From: Paracoccaceae bacterium
GTDB taxonomy: Bacteria > Pseudomonadota > Alphaproteobacteria > Rhodobacterales > Rhodobacteraceae
DNA length: 7,700 nucleotides
Reading direction: 5' to 3'
NCBI GenBank assembly: GCA_007120685.1
Contig: SKNG01000141.1
Span: 1 to 7,700, forward strand
Part shown: one piece after another, positions 1-5,507 of the stretch
Numbering within the stretch: the stretch's first letter is position 1
How the letters are laid out: each line of letters opens with the position of its first letter
Notes under the pieces: model-generated
Databases searched by the model: none
What the model saw: only the letters and a program-made list of their open reading frames with translations
What the model was told of the DNA's origin: nothing
Position numbers and translations under genes: made by a program

Positions 1-236
1 CCACGCTGCCCGAGGTGGTGTCGGGGTTGCGCGTGGGTTTCTCGCTGACATTGCTTGGCGTGCTGATCGGCGAGCTGTTCTCGTCGCATCGCGGCATGGG
101 CTTTCTGGTGATGCGCGCCATCGGTCTGCACGATGTCGAGACGATGATGGCGGTGACGCTGATCCTGGCGGTGGTGGCGGTGCTGATCGCCAGCCTGCTG
201 CTGTATCTGGACAACCGTTTGCACCGCCGCGTCTGA
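1..236 (+). CDS. ABC transporter permease, NitT/TauT type (C-terminal part, 5' end outside window)
   Basis: This is the last 77 residues of an inner-membrane permease subunit of an ABC importer. The frame is already open at position 3 and ends at TGA 234-236. An in-frame GTG at 15 is internal, not a start, because the conserved sequence continues upstream of it. Two hydrophobic helices are visible: one around VGFSLTLLGVLIGELF and one around MMAVTLILAVVAVLIASLLL. They flank the element GELFSSHRGMGFLVMRA, which matches the family pattern of a glutamate followed by RG(L/M)GFL after the EAA-loop region in the SsuC/TauC/NrtB family. The protein ends with the usual short basic tail (NRLHRRV). The family imports small solutes such as sulfonates, nitrate, thiamine precursors or riboflavin, together with an ATPase and a binding protein. 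The substrate cannot be told from this fragment. No terminator is evident after the stop. Confidence 0.85.
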   Translation, partial: TLPEVVSGLRVGFSLTLLGVLIGELFSSHRGMGFLVMRAIGLHDVETMMAVTLILAVVAVLIASLLLYLDNRLHRRV

Positions 237-254
237 CCAAGGCTCAGGCCCGGT

Positions 255-421
255 CCTGCCACGGGATTGGTAAAGAATATCGTGCCGAAGCGGGCGAAGG
301 CAAAGCCGAAGGCACCCCCGGGCAGCGCGACCTCGGCTTCGCTACGCAGGAAGGTGACGTTCTTCAGGTCGGTCTCGGCCAGTGCTTCACGGGCGATGTC
401 GAGGAACGCCCCGGCGCTGGC
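255..421 (-). pseudogene. Class I SAM-dependent methyltransferase remnant
   Basis: Read on the minus strand from about 421 down to 255, one uninterrupted frame encodes a stretch recognisable as the middle of a Rossmann-fold methyltransferase. It contains LDIAREAL, then LKNVTFLRSEAEVALP, then FGFAFARFGTIFFTNPVA. The family pattern is a short helix, the strand NVTF followed by an acidic residue, then F(D)FAFARFGxMFFxxPVA, which is strand 4/5 near the SAM pocket. The glycine-rich SAM-binding motif (VLDxGCGxG) and the C-terminal half are absent. After PVA the frame runs into unrelated sequence and through the end of the permease with no stop nearby. There is no start codon or ribosome binding site. 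I read it as a fragment left by recombination. The family match is from memory of the family pattern, not a search. Confidence 0.6.
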
Positions 422-594
422 AAGAGCGATCCTTGCGCGGCCACGCGCCCATGCTCCGATGCGAGCGGAGCCTTGTTCCGCCAAACGGTTGCTAAGTCCT
501 TCTTTTTTCTGTTGAAGCCCCGTGAACTTTGCGTCAAGACGGCACCTGTAGAGAGGCCCTATGGTGGGCCGTCGCCTTGAACGGTTTGCCACAC
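422..594. other. Intergenic stretch upstream of the RTX gene
   Basis: No intact gene was found here. It holds the possible recombinase tail (see that entry), a T-rich run at about 500-510 and a small inverted repeat at about 453-471 (arms gctccg/cggagc, 7-base loop). It also holds a purine-rich GAGAGG at 551-556, 4 bases before an out-of-frame ATG at 561. I could not identify a convincing -35/-10 pair for the downstream gene. The T run is too far from the small stem to be a normal intrinsic terminator for the permease operon. Confidence 0.5.
473..565 (-). pseudogene. Possible serine-recombinase C-terminal tail remnant
   Basis: In the same minus-strand frame as the methyltransferase piece, about 31 residues include TIGPLYRCRLDAKFTGLQQ followed by KKEGLSNRLAEQ. 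The spacing resembles the helical C-terminal region of resolvase/invertase-type serine recombinases. There a GLY-P-(K/R)-LDA element is followed by LExxKxxLxxxLA. The stretch is short and has no catalytic domain, no zinc ribbon and no start. It lies across the zone just upstream of the large exoprotein gene, which argues against that gene starting as early as 529. It may instead be chance in a GC-rich sequence, so confidence is low. Confidence 0.28.
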
Positions 595-3500
595 ATGACT
601 TTTTCGACGACCGAGGAGGGCCTGCGGGTCATCGGCGAGCTTGAGCTTGCGCTAGAGAGCAACGCCGTCGGCCTGGCCGCGACGCTTGCAGATCTGAGCG
701 AATTCGCCGCCGACGCGGTGGATGTCGTCCGGCCCCAGAGCGATGCCATCGTCAGGCTGGAAACCGCGCTCGACGCCAATCTCATGTCGCTGTCCGAGAT
801 GTCGGCCTATGCCCAGAGGCTCTCGGCCACGCTGCAGGCGCTGGAGGGCGCCACCCGCGTCGCCAACACCTGGAAGGACGTCGACAGCGGCGGGCAGAAC
901 ATCACCGAACTGCTGGCCGGTCTGGGAGCAAGCAAGGTCGGCTCGATGGCCGGGCTGTGGATGACCGGCAAGGTGGTGCTGCTGGCGGGGGGTACGGCCG
1001 TCGGCGGCCTGGCGCTGGCGCCGGCGATCGGGGCCATCGCCCTGGGCGGCGCGACCATGGTCGGCGTCACCGTCGTCATGAACGCGGTGTTCCGCGACGT
1101 CGGCGAGACGCTCTGGGTCGACCGGGGGTTCCAGATCATGGGCGAGCGCCTCGGCTTCGCCGGCGGCTGGCTGATCGAGCAGGGTTCCGAGACGCTGCAA
1201 TGGATCGACACCAATCTGGAGGACACGCTGGCGAGCCTCGAAGGCATCGTCGCCGATGTTGCGCGGCTGAACATCCTCGGCACCGACGGGCCCGATCTGA
1301 TCGAGATCCCGCCGGGCCTGTTCAATGTCGGGCGCGTCATCGACGGCGGGGCGGGGGATGACACCATCCTCGGCGGATCGCAGCGCGACACCGTCATCGG
1401 CGGCGAGGGCGACGACTTCATCCGCGGCGATGCCGGGACGGTGATTGCCGGTTCGGGCGACAATGTCATCAGCGTGCCCGGCAATGAGCTGCAGGTGATC
1501 CATGGCGGGCCGGGCGAGGATACCGTGATCCTGGAGCAGTGGGAGAGCTGGGCGGATGTCTCCTTCTCGCATCGGGGCGGCACCGAATTCACCTACCGGC
1601 CGCGGCCGAACGGCCCGCTCAACACGCTGCACGATGTCGAGCTGATCCAGCTGGCCACCGGCGAGACGGCGGCGCTGCCGGTGGTGCTGTCGGGGCCGAC
1701 CCTGGTCAACGGCTTCACCAATGGCTGGCAGACCCATACCGCCACGGCGGGGCTGCGGGACGGCGGCGCCGTCATCGTCTGGACCGATGGCAGCGGCGAG
1801 GACGGCGACAGCGGCCGCTCGCAGGTTCGCGCGCGGCTTATCTCGGACGACGGCATGACGCTGGGCGAGGAGTTCCGCGTCAACACGACCACCTTCGGGC
1901 GGCAGTTCAACGCCGATGTGACCGCGCTGGAGGAGGGCGGTTTCGTCGTCACCTGGGTGGACCGGGCCTCGAACAGCAGCAGCAGCGTGTCTGGCTTCGA
2001 CACCATCAAGGCGCAGATCTACGCGGATGACGGCACCCCGGTGGGCGGCGAGGTCCGGGTAGATACCCTGGCGGTGATCGATCAGAGCGGCGGCGGCCGG
2101 CCCGCCATCACCGCCCTGTCGGATGGCGGCTTCATGGTGGTTTGGCAGTCGTTCAACCGCGACAACCCCGCCGCGATCGACCGCTCGGGCGATTCGGTGC
2201 TGGGCCAGCGGTTCGATGCCACAGGCGCAAGGGTCGGCGGCGAGGTGCTGATCAACGAAACCACGCAGGGCAGCCAAGACAACCCGGCCATCGCCACGCT
2301 GGCCAATGGCGACGTCATCGTCGTCTGGTCCCACGACGAGTCCTTCGCGCGGAAGGTGGTCCGGGGGCAGCTTTTCGATGCCGGTGGCAACCGGATCGGC
2401 GGCGAGCTGGACCTGTCCGACGTGGGCCAGGACCGCCCCTTCCACATCCTCCCCAGCGTGGTGGCGATGGCCGATGGCGGCTTTGCGGTGCACTGGCGCG
2501 GGACGCAGGACGGCGAGTTTCGCTTTTTCGATGCCGATGGCACGCCTCTGGGCGATCCGCTGGCAACGGCGCCGGAGTTCTCGCTGGCCGGGTCCTATCC
2601 GGCCGCCATGCTGGCGCTGGAGAACGGCCAACTTGCGGTGCTTCGGTACGAAGTGCAGCTCTATGCTCCGGAGCTCTTCATCCTCGACCCAGAGGCCGGG
2701 CTGGTCTCCCCCAGGGTGTTCAGCCTGTTCCAGATCCCGGGCAGCGCGCGCAGCCAGCAGGCTTATGAGATGACCGATCTCGGCGGCGGCTCGGTCCTCG
2801 TGACCTGGTCGATCGAGGGCAGCAGCGCCGGGTTGTGGGAGGACGAGGACGGCACCTCGGTGGTGGCGCAGGTGATCTCACTGCGCGGCAGCGGCGTCAC
2901 GCTGGAGGCCGGCTCGGACCTGGGCGAGATGCTGATCGGCACCGATTATGCCGACCGGCTGATCGGCGGCGACGGCAATGACACGCTGATCGGCGGCGAC
3001 GGCAACGACACGCTGATCGGCGGGCTGGGCGACGATCTGCTCGACGGCGGGGCGGGGCGCAATGTGGCGGTCTTTTCCGGCCGGGCCGCCGATTATGTGG
3101 TCGAAACCGATCCGGACACGGGTGCTGTCATCGTCACCGACCTGCGCGACGGGCCCCAGAACGAGGGCACCAACACACTGGCCAATATCGCCGTGCTGCG
3201 CTTTGCCGATGGCGACATCGCCCTCGCCGCCCATGACCTGCCACGGCTGGAGGTCGTGCCCGACACTGCCACGGCGGTGCAGGATGGCCCCGCGGTGTCC
3301 GGCAATGTTCTGGACAACGACGGCGGCACCGATCTGCGCGTGGTGGCCGTGAACGGCGCGGCGGCGGATCTCGGCGCGCCATTGGCCGGGGCGCTGGGCA
3401 CCCTGACGCTGCGGCCGGACGGCCGCTTCGACTATTTGGCCGACAACGCCGCCCAGCTGCCAGAGGGCGTCACCGCCGAGGATGTCTTTGCCATTACCGT

Positions 3501-4431
3501 GCGGGATGCCACCGGCGCCGAGGCGACAGCCGATCTGGTGGTCACGGTCACCGGGGTGAACGATCCGGCGGTGATCTTCGGCACCGTCCGCGGCACTGTC
3601 GCCGCGGCCGACCCGGCCAGGAGCGAGGCCGGCGGTACCCTCGCCGTTACCGACCCCGACGCCGGCGAAGATCGCTTCCGGGCGGTCGAGGAAGAGGCGC
3701 TTCAAGGCAGCTTCGGCACCTTCACCTTCGATCCCGAGACCGGCGAATGGTCCTACGAGGTCGATCCCGAAAGCGCCGCCGTTGCCGCGCTGGAGGAAGG
3801 CGAGGAAGCGGTCGACACGCTGGTGGTGACCAGTCTGGACGGCACCGCGAGCCAGACGATTACTGTGTCGGTAACCGGGTCGGGGACCCCGGAACCAGAG
3901 ATGAGCGAGATATTGGGCCTTGTGCTGGACCGGGCTGGAGGGGAACTGGCCGGAGTAACGGTCACTTTTCTTCCTGACGCCGGCGGCAACGCATCGCAAG
4001 TGACGGACACCACTGGTCGCTTCGCCTTTGATTCGCCTGGCGGAACCGCCGGCGTCCTGCAGGCGGAGCGCAGCCAGGGCCCTGGCGATCCGCAGATCAC
4101 GGCTGGCTCGGCTCTGGAGGCATTGCGAATGGCGGTAGGCCTGCAACCGTCCTGGGGACCAGCAAGTGCGAAGGACTTCATCGCCGCCGACTTCGATGGC
4201 GACGGTCAGGTCAATGCTGCGGACGCGCTCGATATCCTGCGGGTAGCGGTCGGGCTACCCGCAGGATCGGCACCGCGATGGGTCTTTGTCGACCAGGATG
4301 CCGATTTGTCCGGGTTGACCCGCGACAACACCCAGCCCGATTTCGGTATCACGCTTGGCCAGCCTGTCACGGATAGCGGCAGCCTCGGGATGATCGGCAT
4401 CCTGATCGGCGATGTGCAGGCCTATCTGTGA
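595..4431 (+). CDS. Giant modular RTX/VCBS exoprotein with propeller-like repeats and dockerin-like C-terminus
   Basis: A 1278-residue protein, almost certainly secreted. Modules in order, numbered from ATG 595, are as follows. Residues 1-120 are acidic helical sequence without a Sec signal. Residues about 127-163 are a glycine/alanine-rich hydrophobic stretch. Residues about 229-312 are a first RTX block, with GGAGDD at 251-256. About 367-765 are seven repeats of roughly 50-63 residues, each ending in a (D/N)GG-F-V-V-x-W type strand. About 773-822 are a second RTX block with two perfect GGDGNDTLI units. About 823-878 are the common post-RTX strand module. About 882-993 and 994-1105 are two VCBS/cadherin-like domains (GTLTLRPDGRFDYLADN; GTFTFDPETGEWSYEVD). 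About 1106-1160 are a small beta-sandwich. About 1163-1240 are a dockerin-like module with a D-x-D-x-DG...D loop at 1199-1210. A hydrophobic tail, MIGILIGDVQAYL, follows. RTX repeats bind calcium outside the cell, and such proteins usually leave by a type I system, which is not in this window. The frame is open back to TTG 529, but ATG 595 starts the protein-like sequence and avoids the upstream remnant; its Shine-Dalgarno is poor. The role could be adhesion, matrix or toxin. Confidence 0.9.
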   Translation: MTFSTTEEGLRVIGELELALESNAVGLAATLADLSEFAADAVDVVRPQSDAIVRLETALDANLMSLSEMSAYAQRLSATLQALEGATRVANTWKDVDSGGQNITELLAGLGASKVGSMAGLWMTGKVVLLAGGTAVGGLALAPAIGAIALGGATMVGVTVVMNAVFRDVGETLWVDRGFQIMGERLGFAGGWLIEQGSETLQWIDTNLEDTLASLEGIVADVARLNILGTDGPDLIEIPPGLFNVGRVIDGGAGDDTILGGSQRDTVIGGEGDDFIRGDAGTVIAGSGDNVISVPGNELQVIHGGPGEDTVILEQWESWADVSFSHRGGTEFTYRPRPNGPLNTLHDVELIQLATGETAALPVVLSGPTLVNGFTNGWQTHTATAGLRDGGAVIVWTDGSGEDGDSGRSQVRARLISDDGMTLGEEFRVNTTTFGRQFNADVTALEEGGFVVTWVDRASNSSSSVSGFDTIKAQIYADDGTPVGGEVRVDTLAVIDQSGGGRPAITALSDGGFMVVWQSFNRDNPAAIDRSGDSVLGQRFDATGARVGGEVLINETTQGSQDNPAIATLANGDVIVVWSHDESFARKVVRGQLFDAGGNRIGGELDLSDVGQDRPFHILPSVVAMADGGFAVHWRGTQDGEFRFFDADGTPLGDPLATAPEFSLAGSYPAAMLALENGQLAVLRYEVQLYAPELFILDPEAGLVSPRVFSLFQIPGSARSQQAYEMTDLGGGSVLVTWSIEGSSAGLWEDEDGTSVVAQVISLRGSGVTLEAGSDLGEMLIGTDYADRLIGGDGNDTLIGGDGNDTLIGGLGDDLLDGGAGRNVAVFSGRAADYVVETDPDTGAVIVTDLRDGPQNEGTNTLANIAVLRFADGDIALAAHDLPRLEVVPDTATAVQDGPAVSGNVLDNDGGTDLRVVAVNGAAADLGAPLAGALGTLTLRPDGRFDYLADNAAQLPEGVTAEDVFAITVRDATGAEATADLVVTVTGVNDPAVIFGTVRGTVAAADPARSEAGGTLAVTDPDAGEDRFRAVEEEALQGSFGTFTFDPETGEWSYEVDPESAAVAALEEGEEAVDTLVVTSLDGTASQTITVSVTGSGTPEPEMSEILGLVLDRAGGELAGVTVTFLPDAGGNASQVTDTTGRFAFDSPGGTAGVLQAERSQGPGDPQITAGSALEALRMAVGLQPSWGPASAKDFIAADFDGDGQVNAADALDILRVAVGLPAGSAPRWVFVDQDADLSGLTRDNTQPDFGITLGQPVTDSGSLGMIGILIGDVQAYL
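973..1095 (+). other. Hydrophobic glycine-rich segment of the RTX protein
   Basis: Residues about 127-163 of the exoprotein are almost entirely Gly, Ala, Val, Leu, Ile and Met. They begin VVLLAGGTAVGGLALAPAIG and continue without a charge until RDVGE. The length would allow two short membrane-spanning helices with a turn at the proline. Amphipathic or charged helices lie on both sides (before: LSEMSAYAQRLSATLQALEG; after: ETLQWIDTNLEDTLASLEG). RTX pore-forming toxins also place hydrophobic helices ahead of their calcium repeats, but family membership is not shown here. A soluble, membrane-associating or self-assembling role is equally possible. Confidence 0.55.
1279..1530 (+). repeat. RTX calcium-binding repeat block 1
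   Basis: Residues about 229-312 of the exoprotein begin GTDGPDLIE. They continue with nonapeptide-like units: IDGGAGDDTILGG, VIGGEGDDFIRG, an irregular VIAGSGDNVISV, and HGGPGEDTVIL. The first two fit GGxGxDxUx well; the middle ones have decayed. The block forms a calcium-dependent parallel beta-roll in known family members. Confidence 0.85.
1693..2889 (+). repeat. Seven propeller-like repeats in the exoprotein
   Basis: Residues about 367-765 hold repeats built as A(I/V)(T/A)xLxDGGFxVxW, then a variable loop, then a V-x-(G/A)-Q-x-(F/Y)-D-A-x-G-x-x-(V/I)-GGE strand pair. The closing tryptophans fall at residues 396, 454, 517, 578, 634 and 738. The sixth unit has Arg 684 in that place (AVLR). 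That gives seven units, the commonest blade number for a beta-propeller. The family pattern is frequent in RTX proteins of marine and soil alphaproteobacteria, next to VCBS domains. The propeller fold is my inference from repeat length and strand pattern. Confidence 0.7.
2911..3060 (+). repeat. RTX calcium-binding repeat block 2 with a 27-bp DNA tandem repeat
   Basis: Residues about 773-822 contain LIGTDYADRLIGGDGNDT, then LIGGDGNDT, then LIGGLGDDLLDGGAGRN. The two central nonapeptides are encoded by adjacent 27-base copies at 2959-2985 and 2986-3012. These differ at only one silent position (AAT/AAC), and a third partial copy starts at 3013. This near identity points to a recent expansion or to gene conversion. 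Confidence 0.92.
4234..4267. repeat. Perfect 14-bp inverted repeat inside the dockerin-like module
   Basis: The left arm is atcctgcgggtagc (4234-4247), the spacer is ggtcgg and the right arm is gctacccgcaggat (4254-4267). All 14 pairs match and the arms stop abruptly on both sides. It encodes residues 1214-1225 of the exoprotein (ILRVAVGLPAGS). No T run follows on either strand, so it is not a standard intrinsic terminator. Confidence 0.9.
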
Positions 4432-4456
4432 TGCCGCGCGGTCCGGTCAGACGCCG
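4432..4456. other. Short convergent gap between the RTX gene and the YecA-like gene
   Basis: Only 25 bases separate the stops of these two convergent genes. I see no stem followed by a T run for either direction, so both transcripts may read into the opposite gene or end by Rho. Confidence 0.6.
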
Positions 4457-5149
4457 TCAGTGAATCGTCTCCTGCCCGCAGCACTTCTTGAACTTGCGCC
4501 CTGACCCGCACGGGCAAGGATCGTTGCGGCCCACCTTCGCGCGGCGGGCCGGTGCGCCGGGCAGGTTGGCCGCGCCGGTGGCACCACACTGCGCCTTCAC
4601 CCAGCCGTTCAGCGTCATCACGATCGTCGGGATCAGGTCGGGTGCCTGCTCGCTCAGTTCGTCGATCGAATCCTTTGGCATGTCGCTTTCGCCCGCCTGG
4701 ATCGCATGCAGCGTCAGCAGCAGCGGCAGGGCATGTTCCACATCCGGATCGCCTGACTCCACCGTGGCCATCCAGGCGTCCGGTCGCAGCCGCATCGCCT
4801 CCTCGAAGCCCGCGACCCACATCTCCCACATCACCTCGCCGCTGTGCGTGTTTTCGTCAAACAGCGGCTCGTAGACCGCACGGCTGCGCGCGAGGCCACG
4901 GGCCACGCGGTTGTAATGATTCATCACCGCCGCCACGGTCCGCTGTGCGGCTGCGTCAGTCTCGAACACCGCGAGTTCAGGGTCGCCCCAGACGCAGGGC
5001 AGCCACTCGCTGGGCATGATCATCTCCGGACAGAGCAGCACGCCGGCCACGAAACCGTCGAACTGGCTCGCCAGCATTCCCTCGCTCTCGGGCGGCAGCG
5101 CCAGCAGCGCGGCGTCGAGTTCCTCGATCTGGGCGTCGGTGTGGAGCAT
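4457..5149 (-). CDS. UPF0149 (YecA/YgfB-like) protein with C-terminal SEC-C metal-binding motif
   Basis: A 230-residue cytoplasmic protein. The N-terminal and central part is the helical UPF0149 domain. Its signature lies at residues 26-55: LASQFDGFVAGVLLCPE followed by EWLPCVWGD. A variable linker comes after about residue 190. The C-terminus is a textbook SEC-C motif: NDPCPCGSGRKFKKCCG at 209-225, with Cys 212, 214, 223 and 224 as ligands. E. coli YecA has the same two-part layout and similar length. The equivalent tail of SecA binds zinc or iron and contacts SecB and ribosomes. The exact role of YecA-type proteins is unsettled; chaperone or ribosome-associated functions have been proposed. 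The start is ATG 5149-5147, with AAGGAAG 6 bases upstream (complement of 5156-5162). The longer open frame back to 5434 is not coding in this frame, because it overlaps the toxin. The gene starts 17 bases after the toxin stop, so it is probably co-transcribed. Confidence 0.9.
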   Translation of the reverse strand: MLHTDAQIEELDAALLALPPESEGMLASQFDGFVAGVLLCPEMIMPSEWLPCVWGDPELAVFETDAAAQRTVAAVMNHYNRVARGLARSRAVYEPLFDENTHSGEVMWEMWVAGFEEAMRLRPDAWMATVESGDPDVEHALPLLLTLHAIQAGESDMPKDSIDELSEQAPDLIPTIVMTLNGWVKAQCGATGAANLPGAPARRAKVGRNDPCPCGSGRKFKKCCGQETIH

Positions 5150-5166
5150 GATCGGCTTCCTTGCTG

Positions 5167-5507
5167 CTAAGGGGTCGTTCCGCGGCGGCGGGCAATGGTG
5201 CGCGAAACCAAGTCGGCGCCCGCGTGGCTCACCGCATGGATCGATACCTCGCGCGCCAGGGCGTCGACGACGAAGGCGCCCTCGGCCCTGCGTCCGCCCG
5301 GGGTCGCGCGCAGGCCCGGTGCGATCTTGTTGCGGGGGCTGCCCTTGTGCGGTCCTTGTGCGGGGTGCCGCGCAGACTGGCAAGCACCGCTTCAATCCCG
5401 GCCAGACGGCGCTCCGCAGCCTCCGCGCCGGCATGCCCGACGATCCAGCGCGTGATGGCGTCGAGGTCGCCGGCCATTGCGGGATGAAACCGGATCCGGT
5501 AGCTCAC
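5167..5507 (-). pseudogene. parE: ParE/RelE-family toxin, frameshifted by an 11-bp duplication
   Basis: This would be the ribbon-helix-helix antitoxin's partner toxin. ParE-type members poison gyrase, while RelE-type members cut mRNA. The start is GTG 5507-5505, overlapping the antitoxin stop by four bases (GTGA). The first frame gives MSYRIRFHPAMAGDLDAITR and on to LRGTPHK at residues 45-51, a normal ParE N-terminus. It then switches to nonsense and ends at 5229 (92 residues). The true C-terminus lies in another frame: NKIAPGLRATPGGRRAEGAF, then REVSIHAVSHAGADLVSRTI, ending at TAG (plus-strand 5167-5169). Removing one copy of the 11-base repeat at 5343-5364 rejoins the halves as GTPHKGSPRNKIAPGLR. 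That gives a full-length protein of 109 residues, the usual family size. As written the toxin lacks its second half, including the C-terminal strands, and should be inactive. A sequencing error is possible but less likely, since the shift is an 11-base duplication and not a homopolymer slip. Confidence 0.88.
5343..5364. repeat. 11-bp tandem duplication disrupting the toxin
   Basis: Plus-strand copies are ccttgtgcggt (5343-5353) and ccttgtgcggg (5354-5364), identical in the first 10 bases. On the coding strand this doubles the segment encoding PHK of the toxin and shifts the frame by 11 bases. Deleting either copy restores the reading frame with a family-like sequence, so the duplication is the lesion. 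Confidence 0.9.

Noticed and set aside
453..510. Small stem (gctccg/cggagc) followed by a T run as an intrinsic terminator for the permease operon
   Set aside because: The T run lies about 30 bases after the stem, too far for a normal Rho-independent terminator.
529..594. TTG 529 as start of the RTX gene (22 extra residues)
   Set aside because: The extra residues do not resemble the protein, and the region overlaps a possible recombinase remnant on the other strand; ATG 595 is preferred. There is no experimental proof either way.
1975..1986. Four AGC triplets in a row (Ser run) as a microsatellite
   Set aside because: Too short and in a loop of a repeat; no sign of functional or variable length beyond a serine-rich linker.
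652..2631. Long minus-strand open frame (659 codons) opposite the RTX gene
   Set aside because: It is rich in His, Arg, Gln and Ala with no domain pattern, and lies exactly antisense to clear RTX and repeat coding sequence. Such frames are common in GC-rich DNA.
2878..4146. Minus-strand open frame (422 codons) opposite the C-terminal half of the RTX gene
   Set aside because: Same composition artefact; the apparent periodicity mirrors the RTX and VCBS repeats on the other strand.
5150..5434. N-terminal extension of the YecA-like protein to 325 residues
   Set aside because: The extension is low-complexity Arg/Pro/Gly sequence overlapping the toxin gene in another frame. ATG 5149 has a good ribosome site and begins the family homology.
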